Positions 25,458 through 33,037 of a stretch of 64,000 bases of DNA are shown one piece after another. The position numbers and the translations under genes are program-made. The stretch is from Mycolicibacterium vinylchloridicum (GTDB lineage: Bacteria; Actinomycetota; Actinomycetes; Mycobacteriales; Mycobacteriaceae): contig NZ_JACBJQ010000003.1 of the NCBI RefSeq assembly GCF_013404075.1, forward strand, positions 186,001 to 250,000, read 5' to 3'. The notes under the pieces are model-generated. The model saw only the letters and a list, made by a program, of their open reading frames with translations, was not told the DNA's origin and did not search any database. Every line of letters begins with the position of its first letter. Positions within the stretch are counted from its first letter, which is position 1.

Positions 25458-26386
25458 GTAACTGTCATCCGCTGGGTGCCGAGATCGATGGCACCGTCGT
25501 CGGTGCGCACCGACGCTTCGATCACGTCGCCGGCGCGTAGGTATCTCGGGTTGGTGGCCTGGCGCTTGAAGAACGCCTTCCACTTCATCGCCGGAGGTAA
25601 TAACGAGCCGATGATCTCGATCGGCTTCGGGGGTGCGCTGAGCGCGGTGCCCACGGGCGTCCCGGTCAGGATCAGGTCACCGGCCGCGAGATCCTGGAAA
25701 CGGCAGAGTGATTGGAGTGCCGCCAGCGGCGGGTAGAGCATGTCCCCGGCGACCAATGCGTTCTGACGTTCCTCGCCGTTGACTGTCAATCGCAGCCGCA
25801 GATCACCGAAACGGGCGAGCTCGGCGGCATCGAGCAACACCAGGGCCGGGCCCACCGGGGTGAAGGTCGGGTAGGACTTGGCTTCGTAGAACTGAGTCTG
25901 TGGCAGCTGGATGTCCCGCGCCGACACGTCATTGGTCACCACCAGACCCGCGATGTGGTCGCTGAGGCTTTCCGCGGAAATTGTCGTGCCGACCGGGATG
26001 TCGCGGCCGATCACCAGTCCTATCTCCACCTCGTAGTCGAGGAACTGGACGTGCGCGGGTTTGCGCACCGGGGCGAATGGCCCGCTGATCGACGCCGACG
26101 ACTTGCGGAAGAAGGTCAACGGGATGGTCTTGGGGTTCATGCCGGCATCGCGGACGTGGGAGGCGAAATTCGTCATCTGTGCCACGACCCGGCACGGGGT
26201 GGTCACCGGCGAGCGCAGGTCGAGGTCGTCGACGTCGACGGTGTCGGTGCCCTGTGCCGCCGCGTCGATGGCGGCGCGGTCAACCAACAGATCCGCGGTG
26301 GTGCGCGCCGAGGTGGCGATCTTGACGGCGCCGGCCGGGGTGAGCGCCCACCATGCGTCTGCGGTGCGGAGAACGGAAGTGGTCAT
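25448..26386 (-). CDS. Fumarylacetoacetate hydrolase-family protein
   Basis: 312-residue FAH-fold enzyme. Family signatures are FLDYEVEIGLVIGRDI (metal-binding acidic residues), GLVVTNDVSARDIQ, and LILTGTPVGTAL near the C-terminus. The ATG at 26386 overlaps the TGA of the dioxygenase (ATGA), so the long upstream in-frame extension is not used. In meta-cleavage pathways this fold hydrates or hydrolyses the ring-opened product (2-hydroxypenta-2,4-dienoate hydratase, or C-C hydrolase). Which of these applies here is not readable. Confidence 0.87.
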   Translation of the reverse strand: MTTSVLRTADAWWALTPAGAVKIATSARTTADLLVDRAAIDAAAQGTDTVDVDDLDLRSPVTTPCRVVAQMTNFASHVRDAGMNPKTIPLTFFRKSSASISGPFAPVRKPAHVQFLDYEVEIGLVIGRDIPVGTTISAESLSDHIAGLVVTNDVSARDIQLPQTQFYEAKSYPTFTPVGPALVLLDAAELARFGDLRLRLTVNGEERQNALVAGDMLYPPLAALQSLCRFQDLAAGDLILTGTPVGTALSAPPKPIEIIGSLLPPAMKWKAFFKRQATNPRYLRAGDVIEASVRTDDGAIDLGTQRMTVTYS

Positions 26387-27510
26387 GAGGTAGCAACTTT
26401 CAGCAAGCCGATGAGGCGTTTGACGTCGAACTCGTTCTTCTCGCGCAAGCCGGTGATCATCGAGATCACCTCGTGCCGAGCATGTTTGGGGCTGGTTCCG
26501 AGGAAGTCCGCGGTTGCCGGCGGTCCCCACTGGGCAAGGCCGGATGCGGTGAACGGCGCCCAGCCCGCCTCCAGGGAGTTGTCGAACATGTCACCGTCGG
26601 CGAAATGCTCCACCAGGAACCCATCCGGGTCTCGCCAATAGTCGAAGATCTGGCTGCCCTGAATGTGTCTGCCGATGCCCCACGAGCGGAAATAGCCCCG
26701 CTCGCAAAGGTATTCGCCGCCGGCGGCCAGCGCATCGAGATCGCTGACCTGATAGGCCGAATGCACGTAGCGGTTCGTCGGGCCCAATGCGAGGGCCAGC
26801 GTGTGGTGATCGGCGGGCACGGAACCGCGATCACATCGGATGAAGCTCATGGTGGGCCCGCGCCCGCGCTGGCCGGGGAAGTAGAGGAAGTCGCTGACGA
26901 TGAGCCCGAGGTTGTCGAGGTACCAGTTGAGCGCTTGGAGATACTTCGCCGACTGCATGACGACGTGACCCAGTCGCTGAACCACTGCGGGTGCCCGCGG
27001 TGGCCGTTGGGTGGTGTTGACGCGGGTGGCCTGGCGACCGAAGTTGAACACCTGTGGCGGCTGGGCCGGCAGTTCGGGCAGTTCGTGCAGTCCGGCGACG
27101 ACCTTCACCGGAATGCCGCCGGGATCGGTGAGCTGAACCGACAGCCCGCCGAGTGCCTCCGGCAATGGTTCGACCACGGCGCCATTGGCCTCGGCGACCG
27201 TGTGGACGTCGACGTCGTCGAGGGCTCTGAACGCGATCCCGCGAAACCGGGTCTGCGTGCCCCGGCGGATCACCACGCATGGTGCCCCGGCATCTGCGCC
27301 GCGGAGCTGCAGGTCATCAGGCGTACGAGCGACTGTCCGGAAGCCGAAGGCGTGGGCGAAGGTCTCGGCGGCGGCCAAGTCGGGCTTCTCGAACTCCAGC
27401 CAGGCGAGGTCACGGACCTTGATCACCGGATTTCGGGACCGGTCCGGATGCTCACCGCACAGCGCGCCCTGCTCGCTGTGCAAGGCGTTGTGTACGCCGG
27501 CCTTGCCCAT
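26383..27510 (-). CDS. VOC-family extradiol ring-cleavage dioxygenase
   Basis: 375-residue two-domain vicinal-oxygen-chelate protein, similar in layout to 2,3-dihydroxybiphenyl or catechol 2,3-dioxygenases. Probable Fe(II) ligands are His in RLGHVVMQS, His in DHHTLALA, and Glu in FLVEHFADGD. AGGAGG lies 6 bp before the ATG. It forms an operon with the FAH-family hydrolase. It should cleave the catechol made by the MhpA-like hydroxylase next to a hydroxyl group. The short gap to the divergent P450 contains a palindrome. Confidence 0.87.
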   Translation of the reverse strand: MGKAGVHNALHSEQGALCGEHPDRSRNPVIKVRDLAWLEFEKPDLAAAETFAHAFGFRTVARTPDDLQLRGADAGAPCVVIRRGTQTRFRGIAFRALDDVDVHTVAEANGAVVEPLPEALGGLSVQLTDPGGIPVKVVAGLHELPELPAQPPQVFNFGRQATRVNTTQRPPRAPAVVQRLGHVVMQSAKYLQALNWYLDNLGLIVSDFLYFPGQRGRGPTMSFIRCDRGSVPADHHTLALALGPTNRYVHSAYQVSDLDALAAGGEYLCERGYFRSWGIGRHIQGSQIFDYWRDPDGFLVEHFADGDMFDNSLEAGWAPFTASGLAQWGPPATADFLGTSPKHARHEVISMITGLREKNEFDVKRLIGLLKVATS

Positions 27511-27533
27511 CGCGAACCTCCTGACCTATTGTT

Positions 27534-27547
27534 TGACGAAATCGTCA
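27534..27547. promoter_or_regulatory. TGACGA-AA-TCGTCA palindrome
   Basis: Inverted repeat with 6-bp perfect arms and a 2-bp centre in the 71-bp gap between the dioxygenase and the P450. Its size and position suit a repressor operator controlling both directions; the nearby TetR protein is a candidate. Confidence 0.5.
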
Positions 27548-27581
27548 CATACGACGGAACCCTCAGTCAAGGGAGGTGGCG

Positions 27582-28766
27582 ATGCGGCATCCGCACAACG
27601 CCAGGGTGTATCGACCGGACATCTACGCCCGATCGGCGATCATCGACCCCTACCCGCACTACCTACGGCTCCGGGAGGCGGGGCCGGTGGTGTGGTTGGC
27701 GCGGCAGCGGGTCTACGCATTGCCACGCTATGCCGAATGCAAGGCCGTGTTGCGCGACGACAAGGCATTCATCTCCGGAAACGGGGTCGCCCTCAATCAC
27801 CTCAGCAACCGGTTGTCCAGAGGCACCACGCTCAACAGCGATGGCGACGAGCACGACCGGCGACGGAAGTTGGTCGCTCACCGGCTGTTGCCGCGCGCGC
27901 TGCGATCTGTCGCCGACTCCGTCGATCGGCTTGCCGCCGAGGTGGTCGATGCCGCGGTCAAGACCGGTGCCATCGACGGGGTGGAGTTGGCGTCGGCACT
28001 GCCATTGGCCGTCGTACCGGACCTGGTGGGCTGGCCGCGCAACGAGCGCGACCACTTGATCCACTGGGCCGGTGCCACGTTCGACGCACTGGGACCGTTG
28101 AATCGGCAGGCCGTCAAATCGGTCGCCGGGACCGCGCAGATGCTCAGGTTCGCGCGTCGCGTCGTGCGCCGACGCGATGTCCTCGACGGCAGCATGGCAC
28201 ACGAACTGTTGATCGCCGCCGACGAAGGCAGGCTGGCACATGACGAGTGCCCACCGTTGCTGGTCGACTACATCGCCCCGTCATTGGACACCACCATCAG
28301 CGCGATCTCCAACGCGCTGTATCTCTTCGCGACACACCCCCACCAGTGGCAGCTCCTCAGAGCCGAGCCGAACCGAATTCCCAACGCCGTGAACGAGGTA
28401 GTCCGCTACGAGGCACCGCTGCGCGCGTTCGCACGGCAATGCCGCAAGGAGACCGACATCGCGGGAAACACAATGCCGGCAGGGGCGCGTGTACTGGTGA
28501 TGTATGCCTCCGCCAACCGTGACGAGCGGGAGTGGGATCGGCCCGACGCGTTCGACATCACTCGCGACGCGGGTCGTCACATCGGCTTCGGCCAGGGCGC
28601 CCATGCCTGTGCGGGACAGGGTTTGGCCCGGATGGAGACCGCAGCGCTGTTGCGCGCGCTGGTGGACCGGGTCGCCCGCATCGAGGTGCTTGGACCACCC
28701 ACCTGGGCGGTGAACAACATCATCCGCCGCCACCAGCGCCTGCCGCTGAAGCTGGTTGCCGGCTAG
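27582..28766 (+). CDS. Cytochrome P450
   Basis: 394-residue soluble bacterial P450. The I-helix oxygen-binding region is DYIAPSLDTTISAISNALY, the K-helix ExxR is in NEVVRYEAP, and the haem-thiolate loop is GFGQGAHACAGQGLARME. GGGAGG precedes the ATG by about 5 bp. It needs ferredoxin and a reductase, neither encoded next to it. Divergence from the ring-cleavage operon suggests oxidation of an aromatic ether or side chain before ring attack. Its 3' end overlaps the sulfatase stop by 4 bp. Confidence 0.92.
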   Translation: MRHPHNARVYRPDIYARSAIIDPYPHYLRLREAGPVVWLARQRVYALPRYAECKAVLRDDKAFISGNGVALNHLSNRLSRGTTLNSDGDEHDRRRKLVAHRLLPRALRSVADSVDRLAAEVVDAAVKTGAIDGVELASALPLAVVPDLVGWPRNERDHLIHWAGATFDALGPLNRQAVKSVAGTAQMLRFARRVVRRRDVLDGSMAHELLIAADEGRLAHDECPPLLVDYIAPSLDTTISAISNALYLFATHPHQWQLLRAEPNRIPNAVNEVVRYEAPLRAFARQCRKETDIAGNTMPAGARVLVMYASANRDEREWDRPDAFDITRDAGRHIGFGQGAHACAGQGLARMETAALLRALVDRVARIEVLGPPTWAVNNIIRRHQRLPLKLVAG

Positions 28767-30553
28767 CCGAACCGCCGCCGCGGTGGCCTCGGTGCTCGCC
28801 GCGCCGCATACGGCCACGGGTTGTTGCGCTCGGGCACCGCCTCGGCGCGCACCTGCTTGAGCTGGGTCCGCAGCTGCGCCCTCAGGTCGTGCAGGGCCGG
28901 ATCGGTCCAGCGGTTGACGGCCTCGATCGGATCATCGGTGAGGTCATAGAGCTCCCACTGATCGTCCAGGGGGTTGGTCCGGTACGCCTCCCCGCCGAGA
29001 CCGTTGGCGGCCAGGTGCCGCACCCCGGGTTCGGTCCAGGTGCCCGGATCGTCGAAGGTGCGCACCAGCTTCCACAGGTGGCCGTCCACGCGGGTGACGA
29101 GTCCCTCGAAGTTGGCTGCCGTATGTGCCGGAATCCGGATGCGCAGCGGCGCGGGGGGATTCACGGTCCGCTTGAGCCGACGGGCCAGACCGGAAGCGCC
29201 GGTGTCACCTTCGAGCATGTTGTCGCGGGTCATGATGTACACCGCGCGGTCCTCGTCGGCGGGCGCGCCGTCCACAATCGACATGAGGTCCCGGCCCGGC
29301 AGCGGATGCACCTCCGAGAAAGTCTCGGAAAGTGTTGCGGCGACGGTAGTTACATCGATGCCGGCAGCTCCCAGCAGGGTCGGCACCAGATCGACGTGCG
29401 ACGTCGGGGCGGTGACCAGTCGCGGCTGTGTCGCGCGGTTGCCCACCCGGGCGATCACGAACGGCACGCGTGTTGCCTCGTCGTAGAGGTTGAACCACTT
29501 CTGATGCAGTCCGCCGTGTGCGCCGAGAAGGTCGCCGTGGTCGGCGGTTCGGACCAGCACGGCGTCGTCGGATCCCCCCTCGGTCACTGCGCGGCGCACC
29601 CGGTCGATCGGCCCGTCCACCTCGGCGTGCAACCGGTAGTAGAGGTCTCGATAGCGCTGGGCGCCACGGTCGTACACCTGCTGGATCGCCGGCGCGGGTC
29701 CGTAGCCGGAGTAATAGGCCTCCCGGAAGGCGATTTGCGCGGCCGGCTTGGTTCGGAGATCCTCGTGCGCCGTGGGCGCCTCGGGTACCGGCGGGGGATC
29801 CAGCGGGGAGGCCGCCAGCGGACTGCGGACCGCCCAGGTGGGAAACAGCACGATGTCGTGGGGGTTGACGAAGCTCGCAACGAGCAGGAACGGCCGCATC
29901 GCGGCGGCATCGCCGGTGCGCCTGCGCGCGTAGCGATCCCGAAGCCAGGTCACCACCCGGTCGGCGATCAGGGGGTCGCGCCGGAATCCGCTGTTGGCCA
30001 GTCCGGCTCCGTGCGGTTCGGGACCGACCCAGCCGGAGAAGCCGAACGGTCCGAGTGGATCGGCGTCCAGATAGCGCTGTACCGCGAACGGGTCGACGAC
30101 GCCGTCGTCGTCGTTGGTCGCCAGCGGACCGCCGGTCGCCGGATCGTCGAGGTCGGCGTGCGAAATGTGCCACTTGCCGTCGTAGTGGGTGTCGTAGCCC
30201 GCCGCGCGAAACCAGTTGCCCAGCGTGGGGACCTCTCCACGACGTAGCCAGCGCATCCGCGAGTCGTCGAAGACCTTGCCGATGCCGTCGGTCTGGGTCA
30301 CGCCGTGCAGGTCGGGGTACTGGCCGGTGAAGATCGTGGGCCGGCTCGGCACACAGGCCAGCGACCCCGTGTAGTGACGGGTGAAGCTGACCCCGTTTTC
30401 GTCGAACCATCGCCTGCCGCTCAACGCGCGCCGCCGCCAGGCGAGGACGTCGGCGGATTCGTACGGCGGAGTCGCACGCTCCTCGTCGGTCATCACGATG
30501 ATGATGTCGGGCGCCTTTCCCGTCGCTTCGCTCGCCCCGGGGCGGTCAGACAT
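28763..30553 (-). CDS. Sulfatase (formylglycine-dependent)
   Basis: 596-residue alkaline-phosphatase-fold sulfatase. PDIIIVMTDEERATPP supplies the N-terminal metal-binding Asp pair. CVPSRPTIFTGQYP contains the CxPSR motif in which the Cys is converted to formylglycine. THYDGKWHISHAD carries the conserved Lys and His, and ADHGDLLGAHG is the later metal site. No signal peptide is visible, so it is probably cytoplasmic. The substrate could be an aryl or alkyl sulfate. Activity needs a formylglycine-generating enzyme from elsewhere. GGAGGG precedes the ATG, which lies inside the 3' end of the SRPBCC gene, so the two are co-translated. Confidence 0.88.
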   Translation of the reverse strand: MSDRPGASEATGKAPDIIIVMTDEERATPPYESADVLAWRRRALSGRRWFDENGVSFTRHYTGSLACVPSRPTIFTGQYPDLHGVTQTDGIGKVFDDSRMRWLRRGEVPTLGNWFRAAGYDTHYDGKWHISHADLDDPATGGPLATNDDDGVVDPFAVQRYLDADPLGPFGFSGWVGPEPHGAGLANSGFRRDPLIADRVVTWLRDRYARRRTGDAAAMRPFLLVASFVNPHDIVLFPTWAVRSPLAASPLDPPPVPEAPTAHEDLRTKPAAQIAFREAYYSGYGPAPAIQQVYDRGAQRYRDLYYRLHAEVDGPIDRVRRAVTEGGSDDAVLVRTADHGDLLGAHGGLHQKWFNLYDEATRVPFVIARVGNRATQPRLVTAPTSHVDLVPTLLGAAGIDVTTVAATLSETFSEVHPLPGRDLMSIVDGAPADEDRAVYIMTRDNMLEGDTGASGLARRLKRTVNPPAPLRIRIPAHTAANFEGLVTRVDGHLWKLVRTFDDPGTWTEPGVRHLAANGLGGEAYRTNPLDDQWELYDLTDDPIEAVNRWTDPALHDLRAQLRTQLKQVRAEAVPERNNPWPYAARRAPRPPRRRFG

Positions 30554-31016
30554 TGTTGCCCTCCACTCGTTTCGCCAGCCCGTCGAGGAGCAGGTCGAGT
30601 TGTTTGACGGAGCCGCGGCCGAAGAGCCGTTCGGCGACCCCTTGGATCGGGTTGGAACCGATGGTCACTGCGCTCGACAGGGTGACTTCGGTCATGCCCC
30701 TGGCGATGGGCCGCAGAGTCCAGTTGCTACGGAGCCGGCGCACCAGACGGGGAAGGCCCTCGACGTCATAGCTCAGTGAATGCGGCGGGTCGACGCCGGT
30801 GATCCGTTCCACCAGCGTGTTGCGCCCGAGTTGGACGCGGCGCGATGTGCCAACGGCGTTACCGTCTGGACCATGTTCCAGCAGGCACGAGTGGTCGACG
30901 AAGTCGGCCCACGTGCTGACCGCCCCGAAGTCGGTCAGCACATCCCAAATTGCCTGCGGCTCGGCCGCTACCGTGCGCTTACGGCGAATCTCGGCCACCG
31001 CACCATTCAACCGCAC
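30546..31016 (-). CDS. SRPBCC (START-like) family protein
   Basis: About 156 residues of a polyketide cyclase/dehydrase-type START fold, which binds hydrophobic ligands in a helix-grip cavity. The typical opening is EIRRKRTVAAEPQAIWDVLTD followed by FGAVSTWADFV, with TLVERITGVDPPHSLSYDVEG and GMTEVTLSSAVTIG later. The start is uncertain: GTG codons at 31016 and 30998 are both plausible, while the longest frame (31115) would overlap the divergent mbtK. It overlaps the sulfatase by 8 bp. A specific role is not evident; it may be a lipid-binding partner of the sulfatase pathway. Confidence 0.75.
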   Translation of the reverse strand: MRLNGAVAEIRRKRTVAAEPQAIWDVLTDFGAVSTWADFVDHSCLLEHGPDGNAVGTSRRVQLGRNTLVERITGVDPPHSLSYDVEGLPRLVRRLRSNWTLRPIARGMTEVTLSSAVTIGSNPIQGVAERLFGRGSVKQLDLLLDGLAKRVEGNNV

Positions 31017-31070
31017 CCGAGAACGGGATGTTGCCGGATCAGGGGCCGCCACCGGGTTGGCCTGGTGAGC

Positions 31071-31084
31071 TACGCTCCCCACGA
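31071..31084 (+). promoter_or_regulatory. Candidate leaderless promoter of mbtK
   Basis: TACGCT at 31071-31076 fits the mycobacterial -10 pattern TANNNT and lies 7 bp before the ATG, which has no RBS. I saw no convincing IdeR box here, unlike the other mbt promoters in the window. Confidence 0.4.
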
Positions 31085-31683
31085 TGACCGAGGTTGTTCT
31101 TGCCCGCGCGCTCACCGACCTGCCTGACGAGGTGGCAGCGGTGCCTGCGCCGCCGGTCCCGAATGTCGACCCGCCGTATGCGCTGCGGGCTGCGACGGTG
31201 TCAGATGCCGCGATGGTGGCCGAGTGGATGAACCGGCCGCACCTGGCGCAGGCGTGGGAGTACGACTGGACGGTCGAGCGCTGGGAGGCGCACCTGCGGG
31301 CTCAGCTCGGCGGGACGTACTCGCTGCCGCTGATCGCCAGCCTCAACGGCGTCGCGGGAGGTTATCTCGAGATATACCGGGCGGCAAAGGATTCGATCGC
31401 GCCCTGCTATGACGCCGAGCCGTACGATCTCGGATTGCACGCAGCGATCGCCGACACGGCGCTGGTCAACCGGGGAATGGGACTCGGCCTGTTCCCGCGG
31501 ATCATGGCCAGCCTGTTCACCGCCGAACCCCGCTGTCGTCGAGTGATGTTCGATCCGGACCATCGCAACGCCGCCGCCCGGACGGTCTGTGAAGTCGCGG
31601 GCTGCAGGTTTCTCGGCGAGTACGACATGTCGAACCGGCGGATGGCGCTGTACGCGTTCGATCGACCTGCTGACCTGACGTAG
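31084..31683 (+). CDS. mbtK: MbtK, lysine N6-acyltransferase for mycobactin
   Basis: 199-residue GNAT-fold acyltransferase closely resembling M. tuberculosis Rv1347c. Matching segments are [67 protein letters not shown] and the end SNRRMALYA. The enzyme moves a long acyl chain from its carrier to the hydroxylated or free epsilon-amine of lysine, giving mycobactin its lipid tail. In M. tuberculosis it sits with mbtL, mbtM and mbtN. Here none of those is adjacent, and the gene stands alone about 14 kb from mbtI. Confidence 0.92.
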   Translation: MTEVVLARALTDLPDEVAAVPAPPVPNVDPPYALRAATVSDAAMVAEWMNRPHLAQAWEYDWTVERWEAHLRAQLGGTYSLPLIASLNGVAGGYLEIYRAAKDSIAPCYDAEPYDLGLHAAIADTALVNRGMGLGLFPRIMASLFTAEPRCRRVMFDPDHRNAAARTVCEVAGCRFLGEYDMSNRRMALYAFDRPADLT

Positions 31684-31833
31684 CCGCCGAATTCGGGCCG
31701 ATTAGCCCGGCTGCTCGTTGTTCTCTCAGTACCGGAAAGCTCCTCACGATAAGGGAGCCCCCAATTTTCGGCGCGCTTCCCCGACAATGGCAGGTCTGTG
31801 ACCACGGGAGGTGTTGGAGGACGAGGAGTATCC

Positions 31834-32694
31834 ATGCGCATACCTACAGCTGACGTGGTCGGTATCGCCCGTCCGATCTCGTTGGCGCCGCTGACGGTGC
31901 TCGAACTGGGACCCGACGAGATGGTGGACTGCGCGGCACGGGCGGGGTTCGATGCCGTCGGTCTTCGCCTCATTCGGGCCACCGAAGAGGAACCGCTGCG
32001 CCCCACGATCGGCATGACTCCGCTGATTCGCGAGACCCGCCGCAGGCTCGATGACACGGGCCTTGCGCTGGTCGACATCGAAGTGTTGCGCCTGACACCC
32101 CAGACCCGGGTTCGACACGACTACGAAGCCGTTGTCGAGACCGGTGCCTATCTGGGCTCGGGTCAGATCTTGGTCACGGGCAACGATCCCGATCACGCCC
32201 GGCTCACCGACCGTCTGGGCGAACTTGCCGACCTGGCAGCCGATTACGGGCTGACCCCCAACCTCGAACCGATGCCGTGGACTGATGTGGTGAACCTCCA
32301 GCAGGCCGCCGCGATCGTAACCCGTTGTGGGCATCCGAATCTCGGGGTGCTGGTCGACGCTTTGCACTACGACCGGGCACTTAACACGCCCGCCGACCTG
32401 GCTGCGTTGCCGGCCGAATGGATCAACTACGTCCAGATCTGCGACGGTGTCGCCGAACGGCCGAAAACCTTAGACGCCTTGCGATACCAGGGCCGTAACG
32501 CCCGACTGTTTCCCAGCGGTGCGGGGAACATCGACCTGGTGGCGATGCTGCGTGCGCTGCCATCGAGTGTCCCGGTCAGCATCGAGGCGCCGGTGCTCTG
32601 GCAGGCTCCCGCCCTCGAACGCAGCCGGGCTGCGTTGCGTGGCGCGCGCGAGGTTCTCGAGCTCGCCGGCACCGACTGCCGGCACTCGGCCTGA
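31834..32694 (+). CDS. Sugar phosphate isomerase/epimerase-type TIM barrel
   Basis: 286-residue xylose-isomerase-like TIM-barrel protein. Visible family parts are FDAVGLRL, the LNLE-type strand seen as LTPNLEPMPWTD (metal-binding Glu), GVLVDALHYDRA, INYVQICDG, LFPSGAGNIDLVAML and VPVSIEAPV. The ATG at 31834 has GAGGAG upstream; the frame is open to 31798. It is probably a hydroxypyruvate-isomerase or sugar-acid epimerase relative. It has no operon partner: mbtK ends 150 bp upstream and the next gene starts 343 bp downstream. Confidence 0.8.
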   Translation: MRIPTADVVGIARPISLAPLTVLELGPDEMVDCAARAGFDAVGLRLIRATEEEPLRPTIGMTPLIRETRRRLDDTGLALVDIEVLRLTPQTRVRHDYEAVVETGAYLGSGQILVTGNDPDHARLTDRLGELADLAADYGLTPNLEPMPWTDVVNLQQAAAIVTRCGHPNLGVLVDALHYDRALNTPADLAALPAEWINYVQICDGVAERPKTLDALRYQGRNARLFPSGAGNIDLVAMLRALPSSVPVSIEAPVLWQAPALERSRAALRGAREVLELAGTDCRHSA

Positions 32695-33037
32695 CACCGC
32701 CATCGGAACCTGTTATGTCGCAATACGTTCTGCAGGCAGGTCGCGAGTGGGGGAAATTCGCGACTTTCGAAGAATCTTTTCGGTGGGGTTCGAACGCATC
32801 TATGAGTACCCGCGGATACCTCGGCCTATCCCGCCTGACCTCGGGCATTCGGCCTCGAAGCCGGTTCGGTGCCACGGCGGTTTCGGTCGGGAAACAGCTG
32901 AAATTGCGATCTGCTCGCCCGACGTAGGTATTGACCCGGGTGCAAGGCAATCCAAAGATGATGCTGCTTTCTCTGGAGGAAACGCACAGAACCAGCGCCT
33001 GCCACCGCGGCCAGGCCGTAAATTGCAAAGGGATTGT
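32695..33037 (+). other. Long upstream region of the PGRS-like gene, no gene found
   Basis: 343 bp with no convincing coding region. Short open frames run through it but lack an RBS and family features. It ends with AAAGGGA before the PGRS-like ATG. I looked for ydaO, cobalamin and M-box riboswitch cores and did not see one. It probably holds the promoter and a long 5' leader. Confidence 0.5.

Noticed and set aside
31694..31709. CGGGC/GCCCG hairpin after mbtK
   Set aside because: Short 5-bp stem without a clear T-tract; could be chance in GC-rich DNA.
32715..32927. 70-residue plus-strand frame upstream of the PGRS-like gene
   Set aside because: No RBS and composition unlike a folded protein; more likely leader sequence.
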